Source of the DNA: Klebsiella pneumoniae
Lineage (GTDB): Bacteria > Pseudomonadota > Gammaproteobacteria > Steroidobacterales > Steroidobacteraceae
Assembly: GCA_945873095.1 (NCBI GenBank)
Contig: CAMCBU010000004.1
Span: 62,001 to 126,000 of the forward strand
Length of the DNA stretch: 64,000 bases
Direction: 5' to 3'
Shown here: piece after piece, positions 43,299 to 52,113 of the stretch
Numbering within the stretch: position 1 is the first letter of the stretch
Layout of the letters: every line of letters begins with the position of its first letter
The notes under the pieces: generated by a model
The model's input: the letters and a program-made list of their open reading frames with translations, nothing else
Database searches by the model: none
Told to the model about the DNA's origin: nothing
Position numbers and translations under genes: made by a program

Positions 43299-46200
43299 AT
43301 GACAGAGCGGACATCATTGCTCACTGCTGCATTAGAGCAGCTACGTCTGAAACTGCTTGATCTGACCGGCCGTAACCGTCTCGTTAATTTCAAGCATACG
43401 GCAGGAAGATCGCTGCAGTTTGTCCAAGGTAATCCCGAAGCAATTTATAACAAGCTGGTGGAAGGAACAGGTCGTAGTGCCATCAACATCCTCGGTCTTT
43501 CCGAACCACCCCGTAAAAACTGGATCGAACGCAACGGACGGTTACAGCGACCCGACCCGCGCGAATGGGCGACCGTCGATCGTGTTCCGACTTCTTACGA
43601 CATCGTGTCCGGCACAGACGGAATAGCGGACGCGAATGTTCGAGCATTGATGTACCCGGATGATCTAGCTAAGCACTGCCGCAAGATCGAGCGCGAGGCA
43701 AAATTAGCCATTGAAGAAACCGGCGCGAACATGCTTTTTATCGTACTCGGGTTTCTTGAGTTCCCGGATCAACGTAATAGCGATAACAAGTTTCTGGCGC
43801 CTTTAATCAGCATTCCCGTGTCGCTTCAAAAGCGTGAAGTGGCTGGCATTCAGCAGTTCTCTGCTCAATACACTGGCGATGACATCACGGAAAATCTATC
43901 TCTCAGAGAGAAGCTGCGTAACGATTTCGAAATCGTATTGCCAGAGCTATCAGAAGACGAGATTGATGTTGAAGGCTATTTTAGAAGTATCCGAAAGGTA
44001 ATCAAGCATCAGCCTGAGTTCGCAATCCGAACTCGCGTGTCACTTTGCTTGCTTAGCTTTAGCAACATGCTACTAGTCAGGGACCTCGACCCCTCAAAGT
44101 GGCCATCTATTGATGATAAAAATGCGTTACTCGATCACCCAATAGTCAAGGAGGTATTTGAAGGTCGGGCAGATGCTGGCGGGGCTGCATTGGGAATAGC
44201 GGAAGAACATCCTGTTGAGGAAGGCCCCGGTACAGAGATCCCACTTATCTATGACGCAGACAGCTCACAACACAGCGCGCTCGTCGACGTTCTGGCACTA
44301 AACAGAAACCTCGTCATTGAGGGTCCGCCAGGCACTGGCAAATCGCAGACGATCACGAACCTCATAGCTGCATGCCTCTCGAAAGGAAAGAAGGTCCTAT
44401 TTGTTGCTGAAAAACTGGCAGCGCTCGAAGTCGTCAAAAACAGACTGACTCTCGCCGGTCTCGATCCTTTCGTTTTAGAACTACACAGCAATAAAACGAG
44501 CAAGAAACGAGTCCTTGAGGAGCTTGAAGCTCGAATCAAATTTCGGCCGAGTGTCTCCAAAGAACTACCGAGACTTCAAGAACAGATGGAGTCACACCGC
44601 CGAGACCTAAAGGCGTACTCCGATCTAATCAATTCAGTGTCATGTAACTCCTTCGGGCTCACGCTGCATCAAATCATGTGGCGAGCTGAGAAGTATCGTC
44701 AAAATCTCAAGACGGACGAAACCTCGCTGACTCAGATCGCCGTCGAGGATGCGTCTCAAGTTTCCGCGGTTGAGTTAAGTCGTCGGATGGAGCTCCTCGG
44801 GTATCTGGCCGATCAATATCGCGCCACAGGGGGATTTGATTCGAATTGCGCGTTTTGGGGCTTCTACCCAAAACCGTTAGTCCCTGGCGATGAAATTCGG
44901 CTTTCAGCTATTTTCAAAGAGGCGGAGACTACCAGCGAGAACCTTGTCCATTTCGCCGATGCCTTAGCCGGGGCATTGGGTGAGAGCATCCATAACGTAG
45001 GCGTCCAGTATTGTGAAAAGCAGATCCATACGCTTAATCCGCTGATCGCGGCCGCGAATGCCCGACTCCCGTTTGAGCTAACCCCTACGTTATTCGCGGA
45101 CGATGACTCCGGCCGTGCCGCCTCTGCCGCGCTGAGCACCTTCTCGAGCCGAGTGACTCGGTATCACGAACTGGAACCTAGCGTAACCTGTGCACTGACA
45201 GACGATGCGAAGGTTAGTAACGAGTCCCGTGCGGGGCTCCAAACCCTGCAACGGTCTGCCGATAGCCTGGGCGCCGCCTTGGCAACACTCCACGATATTG
45301 AGTCACTAGCACAGCGGCTTTCTGATTTGGCGGAAAGCCTAGGAGCGGCTGCGGCGAAGCTGGAGACTTTCTCCCAGCGCCTTCAGATCCCGTTCGATGG
45401 TTCTCGCGAATCTCTGAAGCGACTCGCAGAACTGACCGCACTTGTCAGCGAGCCACCCGAGCAGCATCTACATCTTTACTCCCCAGCCATTGGTCGGGAT
45501 GGAGCCACTCAGGCGATCGAAGCGCTTGATGCTCTTCAGTCGCAGTGGGTTAGCCTTGAGGAGTCACTCAATCAGTCGCTGTATCTCGATGTCCTTCCGC
45601 CTGAATCGGAGATTCGGGAGGCAATGCTGACTCTTCGTGAAGGCGATGCTTGGTACCGAGTTTTTCAGAGTCACTGGCGCCGTGCGATCCGACTCCACAA
45701 ACGCCTTCTACGCATAAAGCAACGATCACCGACTCTAGATCGACTAATTCAGCTTGAGCAAATCCTGAAGCTGATTGACTTGAAGCGCCAGTGGCAATCG
45801 TCAACTACGTGGAGAGATTACTTAGGGATACAAGGCTCTGAAGCGGCCGTGCCACTCGATGGCTATCTCGCGCTCGCGAAATGGAGCCACTCCTTAAAAC
45901 GGTCACTTGACGAGATTGAGGCCACGCTGATCAGACCGGAAGATTTCACCGCTGAAAGGATTCGCTTGCTTCGGCGTGAGTTTTCTGCGAACAGGGGCGA
46001 TGTTTCATCCGCGGTATCGGCGTTCGGCAGCCTGCACGACCTGCTGCCTCGGCTCGTTGACTTCAACGGTGGCAGTACAATTTCAAAAACTATCGAGAAG
46101 TCCGTCGAATTAAAAAATGCGCTTTCGGCACGCCTTCCATGGCTTCGAGCCAATGCGAGAAGCACTGCGAATTTCAATAACGTCATCGCTGGCTGTGATG

Positions 46201-48725
46201 CAGCTTTAGAGCGCCACGAGCTGAGGAATCTGATCGAGTCAGATCAAAACGTCAAAAATCTCCTCAGCACCACTTATCACGGTGTCCAGACAAACTGTTT
46301 GGATGCGATGGAGGTTTTGCGGATTGGTCAGAGCTTAGATTCGCTCGACTTATCTCCTCAGGTGAAGACCCGACTCAGGAGCGCGCATCTTCTCGACACC
46401 GCGAAGATACTCGTCGCACGCCTCGCAGATGTCCTTGGCGAACTTCGCAGTGTTGAGGCGTTTAGCAACACGCTCTCCGAGTTCGGAGTCTTCGATCTTG
46501 CTGACTGGGTTGGCGATGACCCTAATGGCGATATACAGAGCTTTGCGCGAGCGTTCCGCGATTCGTCGAAAAAGGCCGCTGCTAGTCCGGATCTTCTGAT
46601 CCCTTGGGCGCTTTACATCGCGCGACGAGGAGAAGCGGTCGAGGCTTCTCTGAGTGTCTTTGTAGAGCTACTTGAAGAACGACGCTTAGATCCGAACGAG
46701 CTTACAGATGCCTACGCGTACTGCGTATACAGTTCGATTACTCGGATGGCCTTCAGAAAAATCTCACAGCTTGGAAGATTCACGGGACTGAAACATAACC
46801 AGATCCGCGAAGAGTTCCAACGACTTGATAAAGAACTCATCTCGCTACGCGGAAAGGCTGTTGGACAACAGTGCGCTCGGACGATTCGAATCCCGCCCGG
46901 ACGCAGCGGAGCGCGGCTCGACGACAAAACCGAGATGGTTCTTTTGAACTATCTGATACCGCAGCAGAGACCGCGGATGCCTGTCAGGAAAATGCTGAGC
47001 CGTGCCGGAAGCGCAGTCCAGGCACTTAAACCTTGTTTCATGATGGGCCCGCAGGCGGTGGCTCAGTACCTGGCACCGGGTGCCGTTAAGTTTGATCTCG
47101 TCATTATGGACGAAGCCTCGCAGCTGCGGCCCGAGGAGGCTATCGGCGCGATCGCTCGTGGCGGTCAGTTAGTCGTGGTTGGTGACCCGAAGCAATTACC
47201 ACCAACCTCATTCTTCTCACGGATGACCCAAGATGGTGACTCGGGCGAGGAACAGTTCTCGACGACCGATGCTGAAAGCATCCTTGATGTCTGCTCGTCG
47301 CACTTTCATCCGACTCGAGCGCTTCGGTGGCACTACCGCTCGCAGCACCACTCCCTGATCGCTTTCTCAAATCACAACTTTTACCAAGGCAACCTTGTCA
47401 TATTCCCCTCCCCTTACGGTCAAGGCGGACGATTGGGAGTTCGAGCGACTTATCTCGCGGATGCGGTCTACGAGCAGCAAACAAACATACGGGAGGCTAA
47501 GCGCGTCGTAGATGCCGTCGCTGAGCACATCGCGACACGCCCCGGCGAATCGCTGGGTGTCGTCACCCTCAATATTAAGCAGCGCGATTTAATCGCTGAG
47601 CTGTTAGACGAGCGACTCAAGACGGCGCCTGGGGCCGATTCGTATCGTGATCATTGGACCACCGCGGGGCAACCGCTCTTCATCAAGAACCTAGAGAATG
47701 TTCAAGGCGATGAACGTGATGCGATAATCATCTCGACAACTTTCGGAAAACCGCAAGGAGCAAATGCGGTAAGACAGAACTTTGGTCCGATCAGCCGACA
47801 GGGTGGATGGCGTCGACTAAACGTGCTCTTCACTCGAGCCAAGAAATCGATCGCGCTGTATACCTCGCTTCGTCCAGAAGACATCATCGTGGACGGAGCG
47901 ACGCCTGAGGGCACTAAAGCACTTCGAAATTACCTTGAATACGCTCGCACGGGTTTGTTGCCCACGATACAAGAAACGGGTCGCGATCCTGATAGCGATT
48001 TTGAAATTGCAGTCATGGATGTCCTAAAGCGACGCGGCTATGCGGTTACACCTCAGCTTGGGGTTGCGGGGTATCGAATAGACATAGCGGTCAAGCACCC
48101 GGATGCGCCGGGCGCGTATCTGGCAGCCATCGAATGCGACGGCGCCTCCTATCATTCAGCACTTTCCGTGCGCGACAGGGATCGTATCCGGCAAGAGATT
48201 CTTGAGGCTTTGGGATGGCGCGGACGAATTTGGCGCATCTGGTCAACCGATTGGTTTCGCACGCCGAGGCAGGAGACTGAGAAATTGCTCGGTTTCCTCG
48301 ATGATCTCCGACGTAACTGGCGCCCGGAACACACCTCAAGCGATGCGTGGATTGAGGAGGGACAGGCGCCTAATGCTACCGTCGATGATTCACAATTTAG
48401 ACCCGCAGTCGGTGATGTTCCGACACTCTCCGAGACTGATCGAAAAACCGTCAGCGCCGCATTGATCGATACTGGTGAGGACCTAGAAGTTGAAGTGGGC
48501 GATCTCGTCCGTTACCTAGACAAAGCCCGACCCGATGACGTTTTGTCCGTTCAGATAACCAAGGGCAAGGATGACTTCACCAATGGCATCGTGAATGAAA
48601 GTCGACCTCTTGCCCAAGCGCTACTTGGTGCCGTCATTGGAGATGAAGTGGCTTTACATCTCGTTGGACAGCCCCCAAAAAAATTATTGGTCATTGAGAT
48701 AAGACGGCTTAAATCAGATATCTAA
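43299..48725 (+). CDS. Giant DUF4011-type SF1 helicase with Vsr-like nuclease and GreA/B-like C-terminus
   Basis: This 1808 aa protein starts at ATG 43,299. Residues 1-300 match the DUF4011-type N-terminus (LRLKLLDLTGRNRLVNFKH). A superfamily-1 (DNA2/NAM7, COG1112-like) helicase follows: Walker A EGPPGTGKSQTITNL (K about 348), then a ~900 aa helical insertion, Walker B LVIMDEASQLRPEEA (D about 1271), VVVGDPKQLPPTSFF, WHYRSQHHSLIAFSN and NVLFTRAKKSIALYT. A Vsr/MTES_1575-like nuclease follows: GYRIDIAVKHP (D about 1595) and AIECDGASYHS (E about 1612). The last ~75 residues (VGDLVRYLDKARPDDVLSVQ to ESRPLAQALLGAVIGDEVAL) align by eye with the GreA/GreB C-terminal domain. It is likely a defence effector acting on foreign nucleic acid. 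Lower GC than the core. Confidence 0.85.
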   Translation: MTERTSLLTAALEQLRLKLLDLTGRNRLVNFKHTAGRSLQFVQGNPEAIYNKLVEGTGRSAINILGLSEPPRKNWIERNGRLQRPDPREWATVDRVPTSYDIVSGTDGIADANVRALMYPDDLAKHCRKIEREAKLAIEETGANMLFIVLGFLEFPDQRNSDNKFLAPLISIPVSLQKREVAGIQQFSAQYTGDDITENLSLREKLRNDFEIVLPELSEDEIDVEGYFRSIRKVIKHQPEFAIRTRVSLCLLSFSNMLLVRDLDPSKWPSIDDKNALLDHPIVKEVFEGRADAGGAALGIAEEHPVEEGPGTEIPLIYDADSSQHSALVDVLALNRNLVIEGPPGTGKSQTITNLIAACLSKGKKVLFVAEKLAALEVVKNRLTLAGLDPFVLELHSNKTSKKRVLEELEARIKFRPSVSKELPRLQEQMESHRRDLKAYSDLINSVSCNSFGLTLHQIMWRAEKYRQNLKTDETSLTQIAVEDASQVSAVELSRRMELLGYLADQYRATGGFDSNCAFWGFYPKPLVPGDEIRLSAIFKEAETTSENLVHFADALAGALGESIHNVGVQYCEKQIHTLNPLIAAANARLPFELTPTLFADDDSGRAASAALSTFSSRVTRYHELEPSVTCALTDDAKVSNESRAGLQTLQRSADSLGAALATLHDIESLAQRLSDLAESLGAAAAKLETFSQRLQIPFDGSRESLKRLAELTALVSEPPEQHLHLYSPAIGRDGATQAIEALDALQSQWVSLEESLNQSLYLDVLPPESEIREAMLTLREGDAWYRVFQSHWRRAIRLHKRLLRIKQRSPTLDRLIQLEQILKLIDLKRQWQSSTTWRDYLGIQGSEAAVPLDGYLALAKWSHSLKRSLDEIEATLIRPEDFTAERIRLLRREFSANRGDVSSAVSAFGSLHDLLPRLVDFNGGSTISKTIEKSVELKNALSARLPWLRANARSTANFNNVIAGCDAALERHELRNLIESDQNVKNLLSTTYHGVQTNCLDAMEVLRIGQSLDSLDLSPQVKTRLRSAHLLDTAKILVARLADVLGELRSVEAFSNTLSEFGVFDLADWVGDDPNGDIQSFARAFRDSSKKAAASPDLLIPWALYIARRGEAVEASLSVFVELLEERRLDPNELTDAYAYCVYSSITRMAFRKISQLGRFTGLKHNQIREEFQRLDKELISLRGKAVGQQCARTIRIPPGRSGARLDDKTEMVLLNYLIPQQRPRMPVRKMLSRAGSAVQALKPCFMMGPQAVAQYLAPGAVKFDLVIMDEASQLRPEEAIGAIARGGQLVVVGDPKQLPPTSFFSRMTQDGDSGEEQFSTTDAESILDVCSSHFHPTRALRWHYRSQHHSLIAFSNHNFYQGNLVIFPSPYGQGGRLGVRATYLADAVYEQQTNIREAKRVVDAVAEHIATRPGESLGVVTLNIKQRDLIAELLDERLKTAPGADSYRDHWTTAGQPLFIKNLENVQGDERDAIIISTTFGKPQGANAVRQNFGPISRQGGWRRLNVLFTRAKKSIALYTSLRPEDIIVDGATPEGTKALRNYLEYARTGLLPTIQETGRDPDSDFEIAVMDVLKRRGYAVTPQLGVAGYRIDIAVKHPDAPGAYLAAIECDGASYHSALSVRDRDRIRQEILEALGWRGRIWRIWSTDWFRTPRQETEKLLGFLDDLRRNWRPEHTSSDAWIEEGQAPNATVDDSQFRPAVGDVPTLSETDRKTVSAALIDTGEDLEVEVGDLVRYLDKARPDDVLSVQITKGKDDFTNGIVNESRPLAQALLGAVIGDEVALHLVGQPPKKLLVIEIRRLKSDI

Positions 48726-48836
48726 ACGATATTTTTACTTACGCGATTTGAGGTTCATTCACAGAACTTTTAACGTAAATCCTACAGGACGATTCATTGA
48801 GCATTACTGAGTAATTTTACTCGCCATCAATTCCCA

Positions 48837-49280
48837 CTACACGTTTTGAGTGGATCGAATTTTGATCCGGTGCCGACGAATCTCAAGATAAAGATACCCG
48901 AGAACCGGGATCCCGAGACCCGCTTGGGCGAGACCAATCTCATAGTGCAGCGGATCGGCCCAATCGACGATTTGAATGAGATACCCAAGCGCGATCAGCA
49001 GGAGCAGTGCATAGCCAAACCACCGTACACCCGACCCCTGGCGCACCAAAACCATCGCAAAAAGAAGACAGGCGAGAGAGAAGAGCCCGTAAAACATCAT
49101 CCCCATGAGCGGGATGCCGATAGAGTCCCCATCGGATGGATACACATCGTTACTCTGGTTTCGAACGAGCACGGCCTCTGAGACCTCGAGCGCGACGAAG
49201 GTCAACAAGAGATTCAGTAATCCATGAACCCAGCGGCTCGGCGCCAGAAACTTTTCGCGGATGCGAATCAGATAAGACAT
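48837..49280 (-). CDS. Small four-TM membrane protein
   Basis: This 147 aa protein has four TM segments: WVHGLLNLLLTFVALEVSEAV, IPLMGMMFYGLFSLACLLF, VRWFGYALLLLIALGYLIQI and EIGLAQAGLGIPVLGYLYL. It has a basic C-terminus. No family is recognised. Its ATG directly follows the TAG of the PD-(D/E)XK gene (TAGATG), so they are translated together. It is the last gene of a three-gene operon. Confidence 0.65.
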   Translation of the reverse strand: MSYLIRIREKFLAPSRWVHGLLNLLLTFVALEVSEAVLVRNQSNDVYPSDGDSIGIPLMGMMFYGLFSLACLLFAMVLVRQGSGVRWFGYALLLLIALGYLIQIVDWADPLHYEIGLAQAGLGIPVLGYLYLEIRRHRIKIRSTQNV

Positions 49281-50033
49281 CTATTTTTTCTTCTTTCGAC
49301 CGAGCAGCGCCGAACGCTCTGAGACATACCGACAGGTATCGCAATCATCCGCGGCATCCGGTATTTGATCGTGCTGAAAACATGCCACCGCCGCACTGAT
49401 GCAATCATCGACCCAGTCTGTATTGCCTTCGTGAGCCAACAACGTGGTCACGAATCTCATACGACCTTCACTCTCATCGTAGAAGCCGCCTTCCTTAATG
49501 CCGTTGACGTACAAAAAGTAACCGATCGAGCTGACCGTAAACCCCGCTTGCCGATAGATCCATTGATAGATCTCGATCTGCCGCTTGTAGCCTGCACCAA
49601 ACCCGCCCTCGAGATCGGGGATTTCTTTTTTCGACGTCGACTTGTAATCGACGATGTGCAGATCGTCACTCTCTCGGTGCTGCCAGAGATCGTCGATGGC
49701 GCCGTAAATAGTCGCCCCCGTGGCCGCGTGCGTAACGCGCAGACCTTTGAAGTTACTGCGCCAGGTTTCGAGGTCCGGATGCGAAAACGCCCGAACCGAA
49801 AGACCGTTCTCGTCCCACACGGGGTGCGAGGCTTCGCTTCCTCGAATGGCGTCAAATTCATTCTTGAGCAGCGCATCGGTGGCGACGGCGAGCGTCAATG
49901 GAATCCGCGAAAGCGGTTTGAGCCCCTGGCGGCGGTGCAGATAAAAGCACCGCGGACATTTGAGATAGTCCTCCAGCGCCGAGCGGGATAACACGGGGGC
50001 CTCGCCGGGGACATACGCTTTTTTCTTAGGCAT
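49281..50033 (-). CDS. PD-(D/E)XK nuclease (Cas4/RecB-like)
   Basis: This 250 aa protein shows the RecB/Cas4-type nuclease core. It has LSRSALEDYLKCPRCFYLHRR at the N-terminus, GAIDDLWQHRESDDLHIVDYKSTSK with the catalytic D...DxK, and QIEIYQWIYRQAG as motif QxxxY. Two cysteines in CPRC and two in DDCDTCRYV could hold an Fe-S cluster as in Cas4/AddB, but spacing was not checked against a structure. No cas genes or CRISPR arrays are present in the window. It lies 9 bp after the zinc-ribbon protein gene and joins the membrane protein gene downstream. Confidence 0.85.
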   Translation of the reverse strand: MPKKKAYVPGEAPVLSRSALEDYLKCPRCFYLHRRQGLKPLSRIPLTLAVATDALLKNEFDAIRGSEASHPVWDENGLSVRAFSHPDLETWRSNFKGLRVTHAATGATIYGAIDDLWQHRESDDLHIVDYKSTSKKEIPDLEGGFGAGYKRQIEIYQWIYRQAGFTVSSIGYFLYVNGIKEGGFYDESEGRMRFVTTLLAHEGNTDWVDDCISAAVACFQHDQIPDAADDCDTCRYVSERSALLGRKKKK

Positions 50034-50042
50034 TGCACCATG

Positions 50043-50720
50043 CTAGTGCTGAAGAGTCGGATTGTCTTCGGGGATCGCCGCAAAAGCCTGCTCGCAGGTG
50101 TAGCAATCGACGTCATAACGGGAAATGAGGTGCTTTTGGAACCGCAAAACCCGAGAGATCTCGGACGTCATCGCCGGATGCGTTAGAAGCCGATCGACCA
50201 GCGCCTCGGCCTCATCAAAGTGCTCTGACCGCCTCAGTACATCCACCAATACGGTCTGCTGCCGGACCCCCTCGTCGTTGACCGGCCATGCCACCCCCGC
50301 CCAGAGATCCGCGCACCCCTCCCGGCAATCGCTCGCCAAGGCCAGATCTTTGAGGTCATCGGCAACCCAGGCCGCATAGAGCAGCGACCACCCGGCCTTG
50401 ATGGGATCGACGCTCACGAGGAGCGCATGTCGTTTAAACGACAACACGAGTGGCGGAGTCACCCGATCCGCCCTGAGATCTTGGTACTCGGGAGACCGGA
50501 CGACCTCCACCGCCCCAGGAATGAGGTCCTCTACAGACTCGTTCACATACCCGCAGTTCGGGCAGTCCTGAAGCCAAAGCCCCATCGTGTGCCGCGTGAG
50601 GGGTGGCGCGCGTAAGTCCAGATCGTAACTGCCGAACGAGGACGTACTCCCCATGACTTGAAACTCCGTCTCTTGATGACACACGGCGCAAGTTTGAGAT
50701 GAGGGAAAAACGGTCGTCAT
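50043..50720 (-). CDS. DUF2225-like zinc-ribbon protein interrupted by the repeat palindrome
   Basis: The start is placed at ATG 50,718-50,720 (225 aa), giving SSQTCAVCHQETEFQVMGS at the N-terminus. Two CxxC pairs (CAVC and DCPNCGYVNES) form a probable zinc ribbon with a DUF2225-like layout. The second half is helical (WSLLYAAWVADDLKDLAL, HFDEAEALVDRLLTH) and ends with DVDCYTCEQAF. About residues 93-98 (SFKRHA) are encoded by a perfect copy of the 16 bp palindrome, kept in frame. Function unknown; it is the first gene of the operon with the PD-(D/E)XK nuclease. Confidence 0.65.
   Translation of the reverse strand: MTTVFPSSQTCAVCHQETEFQVMGSTSSFGSYDLDLRAPPLTRHTMGLWLQDCPNCGYVNESVEDLIPGAVEVVRSPEYQDLRADRVTPPLVLSFKRHALLVSVDPIKAGWSLLYAAWVADDLKDLALASDCREGCADLWAGVAWPVNDEGVRQQTVLVDVLRRSEHFDEAEALVDRLLTHPAMTSEISRVLRFQKHLISRYDVDCYTCEQAFAAIPEDNPTLQH
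50428..50443. repeat. 16 bp palindrome, copy 5, inside a coding sequence
   Basis: Perfect TGTCGTTTAAACGACA within the zinc-ribbon gene, read on the minus strand as part of LSFKRHAL without breaking the frame. Confidence 0.8.
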
Positions 50721-50835
50721 GGCTTTAAGTCTAGGCGGTAGTCGGCTCAAAAAATGACCCCACGCTCGCCCATTGAAGCGCCCGCGCGCCCGGGAGATGA
50801 TCCGCCTCGCCGTATCGTCTGATCGGGGGTGTCCC

Positions 50836-50958
50836 ATGGCTTCCCACAAAGAACTCAAAGCTCGCCACCGACGCGAGCGTCACACCCACTCGCCAAGCGT
50901 CGCCCTGCGCGTTCATCGTGCGCTCAGCTGGCTCGAGCAGACCGGTGATCCTTCATGA
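50836..50958 (+). CDS. 40 aa small protein
   Basis: ATG 50,836 follows a Shine-Dalgarno-like GGGGGTG and gives MASHKELKARHRRERHTHSP and then SVALRVHRALSWLEQTGDPS. It is very basic at first and helical after. The TGA overlaps the next ATG (ATGA). This short protein paired with the next one looks like a conserved unit I have the impression of having seen in other genomes, but I cannot name the family. Confidence 0.6.
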   Translation: MASHKELKARHRRERHTHSPSVALRVHRALSWLEQTGDPS

Positions 50959-51158
50959 AGTGGGGACCAAGAACGCCATCTATTAAGGGAATGATCGCAG
51001 CACGCCTCTCGCCTGCTCGATTTATCCGCCATAACCTCGGTCTCAAGGCACCGCGGGGCTTTGGCTGGCTCACAAACCCGAAGAAGGCGCTCTACAACCG
51101 CCTCTACAGCCGGATCACGTTCAGTATTTTTGACTTATTTAAACGGCCGAAAGAGTGA
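50955..51158 (+). CDS. 67 aa basic small protein
   Basis: ATG 50,955 overlaps the preceding stop. The protein has a basic N-terminus (MKWGPRTPSIKGMIAARLSP) and a distinctive C-terminus, WLTNPKKALYNRLYSRITFS, then IFDLFKRPKE. The NPKKAxYNxxYxxTTF pattern resembles small proteins often found near phage or mobile genes. Role unknown. Its TGA overlaps the GTG start of the metallophosphoesterase. Confidence 0.65.
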   Translation: MKWGPRTPSIKGMIAARLSPARFIRHNLGLKAPRGFGWLTNPKKALYNRLYSRITFSIFDLFKRPKE

Positions 51159-51919
51159 TTCGCTGGGCGATCACCGGGGTCATCGCACTCCTGCTCATCT
51201 GGATGACCGCAATCGAGCCTTTGTGGCTGGAAATGCGAGAGGTTTCGATCGAGAGCGACCGTAGCACCTATCGCACCATCGCGGTGATCTCCGATCTGCA
51301 TCCGCGAGGATATGGCTCGATCGAGCGACAAGTCATCGAACGCCTTCGCGAGCGATCGCCGGAACTGATCGTGCTCGCCGGTGACATGGTCGACGACCCA
51401 GAAGACTTAAAAACTTTCGGAGATTTTTTGGCACAACTGCCAAAGGCCAACAAAATCGCGGTGCTCGGCAACTGGGAATATTGGAGTGGCATCGATCGGG
51501 TGCGACTCGCGGCTCTTTACGCCGCACATCACGTCTCGCTTTTAGTCAACGACTGCCAGGAAGGTATCGTCGGTCTCGACGATTTCACTGCCGGGAAACC
51601 TTCGCTTAGCAACGCGCTCGCACAATGCGGCGATACGACCCCCTGGCTTCTTGTCCAGCACTCGCCAGGTTTTTTTGATAGCCCCTTGATCAAGTCGAGC
51701 TCAGCACGCTTTGACCTTTTGATTTCCGGCCACACGCATGGCGGACAGCTTGCACTCTTTGGCTGGGCCCCTTTCACGCCCGAGGGCAGTGGGCGTTTTG
51801 TGTCCGGTGAGTATGCGACACCGCTCGGCAGACTTTATGTCACGCGCGGGCTCGGCACCTCGCTGGTGCCGATTCGTCTTGGGGCTCGACCGGAGCTCGT
51901 ATTCATCACGATCGATTAA
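51155..51919 (+). CDS. Metallophosphoesterase, membrane-anchored
   Basis: This 254 aa protein starts at GTG 51,155. It has one N-terminal TM helix (WAITGVIALLLIWMTAIEPL), then a calcineurin-like phosphoesterase domain: AVISDLHPRGYG, VLAGDMVDDPED, AVLGNWEYW and SGHTHGGQLALF. The GNxE form in place of GNHD, and the length, resemble the YkuE/YaeI subfamily, which acts on membrane or cell-wall substrates. It is the third gene of a chain linked by overlapping starts and stops. A palindrome that could end its transcript lies 8 bp downstream. Confidence 0.88.
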   Translation: MIRWAITGVIALLLIWMTAIEPLWLEMREVSIESDRSTYRTIAVISDLHPRGYGSIERQVIERLRERSPELIVLAGDMVDDPEDLKTFGDFLAQLPKANKIAVLGNWEYWSGIDRVRLAALYAAHHVSLLVNDCQEGIVGLDDFTAGKPSLSNALAQCGDTTPWLLVQHSPGFFDSPLIKSSSARFDLLISGHTHGGQLALFGWAPFTPEGSGRFVSGEYATPLGRLYVTRGLGTSLVPIRLGARPELVFITID

Positions 51920-51926
51920 ACGCCCT

Positions 51927-51950
51927 CTGCCTAACAAATTTGTTAGGCAG
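51927..51950. promoter_or_regulatory. 24 bp perfect palindrome, terminator arm or operator
   Basis: CTGCCTAACAAA is followed immediately by its exact reverse complement. A run of eight T begins at 51,955. It may act as the terminator of the phosphoesterase gene, although the zero-length loop is unfavourable, or as an operator for the next promoter, whose -35 it overlaps. Confidence 0.6.
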
Positions 51951-51969
51951 CTGATTTTTTTTGTATACT
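51940..51969 (+). promoter_or_regulatory. Promoter for the structured RNA and small-gene cluster
   Basis: A -35-like TTGTTA (51,940-51,945) and a -10-like TATACT (51,964-51,969) are separated by 18 bp. The -35 lies inside the right arm of the 24 bp palindrome. The predicted start is near 51,976, exactly where the first paired strand of the structured RNA begins. Confidence 0.5.
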
Positions 51970-51976
51970 CTCCCCT

Positions 51977-52113
51977 GCATCAAGAGACGGGACTTCGGTC
52001 CTCGCCAACCTGCCAACTCGGGCAAGGTGGTCGCCGCTAAAGCGGGATGTGGCTGGTCAGGCAAATAAACGAGGCCATGATTAGCAACATTGAACGAGCC
52101 TGACTCGTGATGC
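51977..52113 (+). ncRNA. Strongly structured RNA, leader or independent ncRNA
   Basis: A closing stem pairs GCATCAAGAG (51,977-51,986) with CTCGTGATGC (52,104-52,113), 9 of 10 positions. Inside are a GGAC-TTCG-GTCC tetraloop hairpin (51,990-52,001), a bulged hairpin CCAACCTGCC/GGGCAAGGTGG (about 52,006-52,030) and CCGC-TAAA-GCGG (52,034-52,045). A perfect 7 bp stem GTCAGGC/GCCTGAC (52,056-52,062 with 52,098-52,104) follows. No ORF of length covers it. It ends 28 nt before the start of the 94 aa gene. I do not recognise it as a known RNA family. Confidence 0.6.

Noticed and set aside
51927-51950. 24 bp palindrome as an integron attC site (GCCTAAC...GTTAGGC)
   Set aside because: The arms resemble attC core ends, but the whole site is 24 bp with no spacer, no integron integrase is near, and no cassette array is visible.
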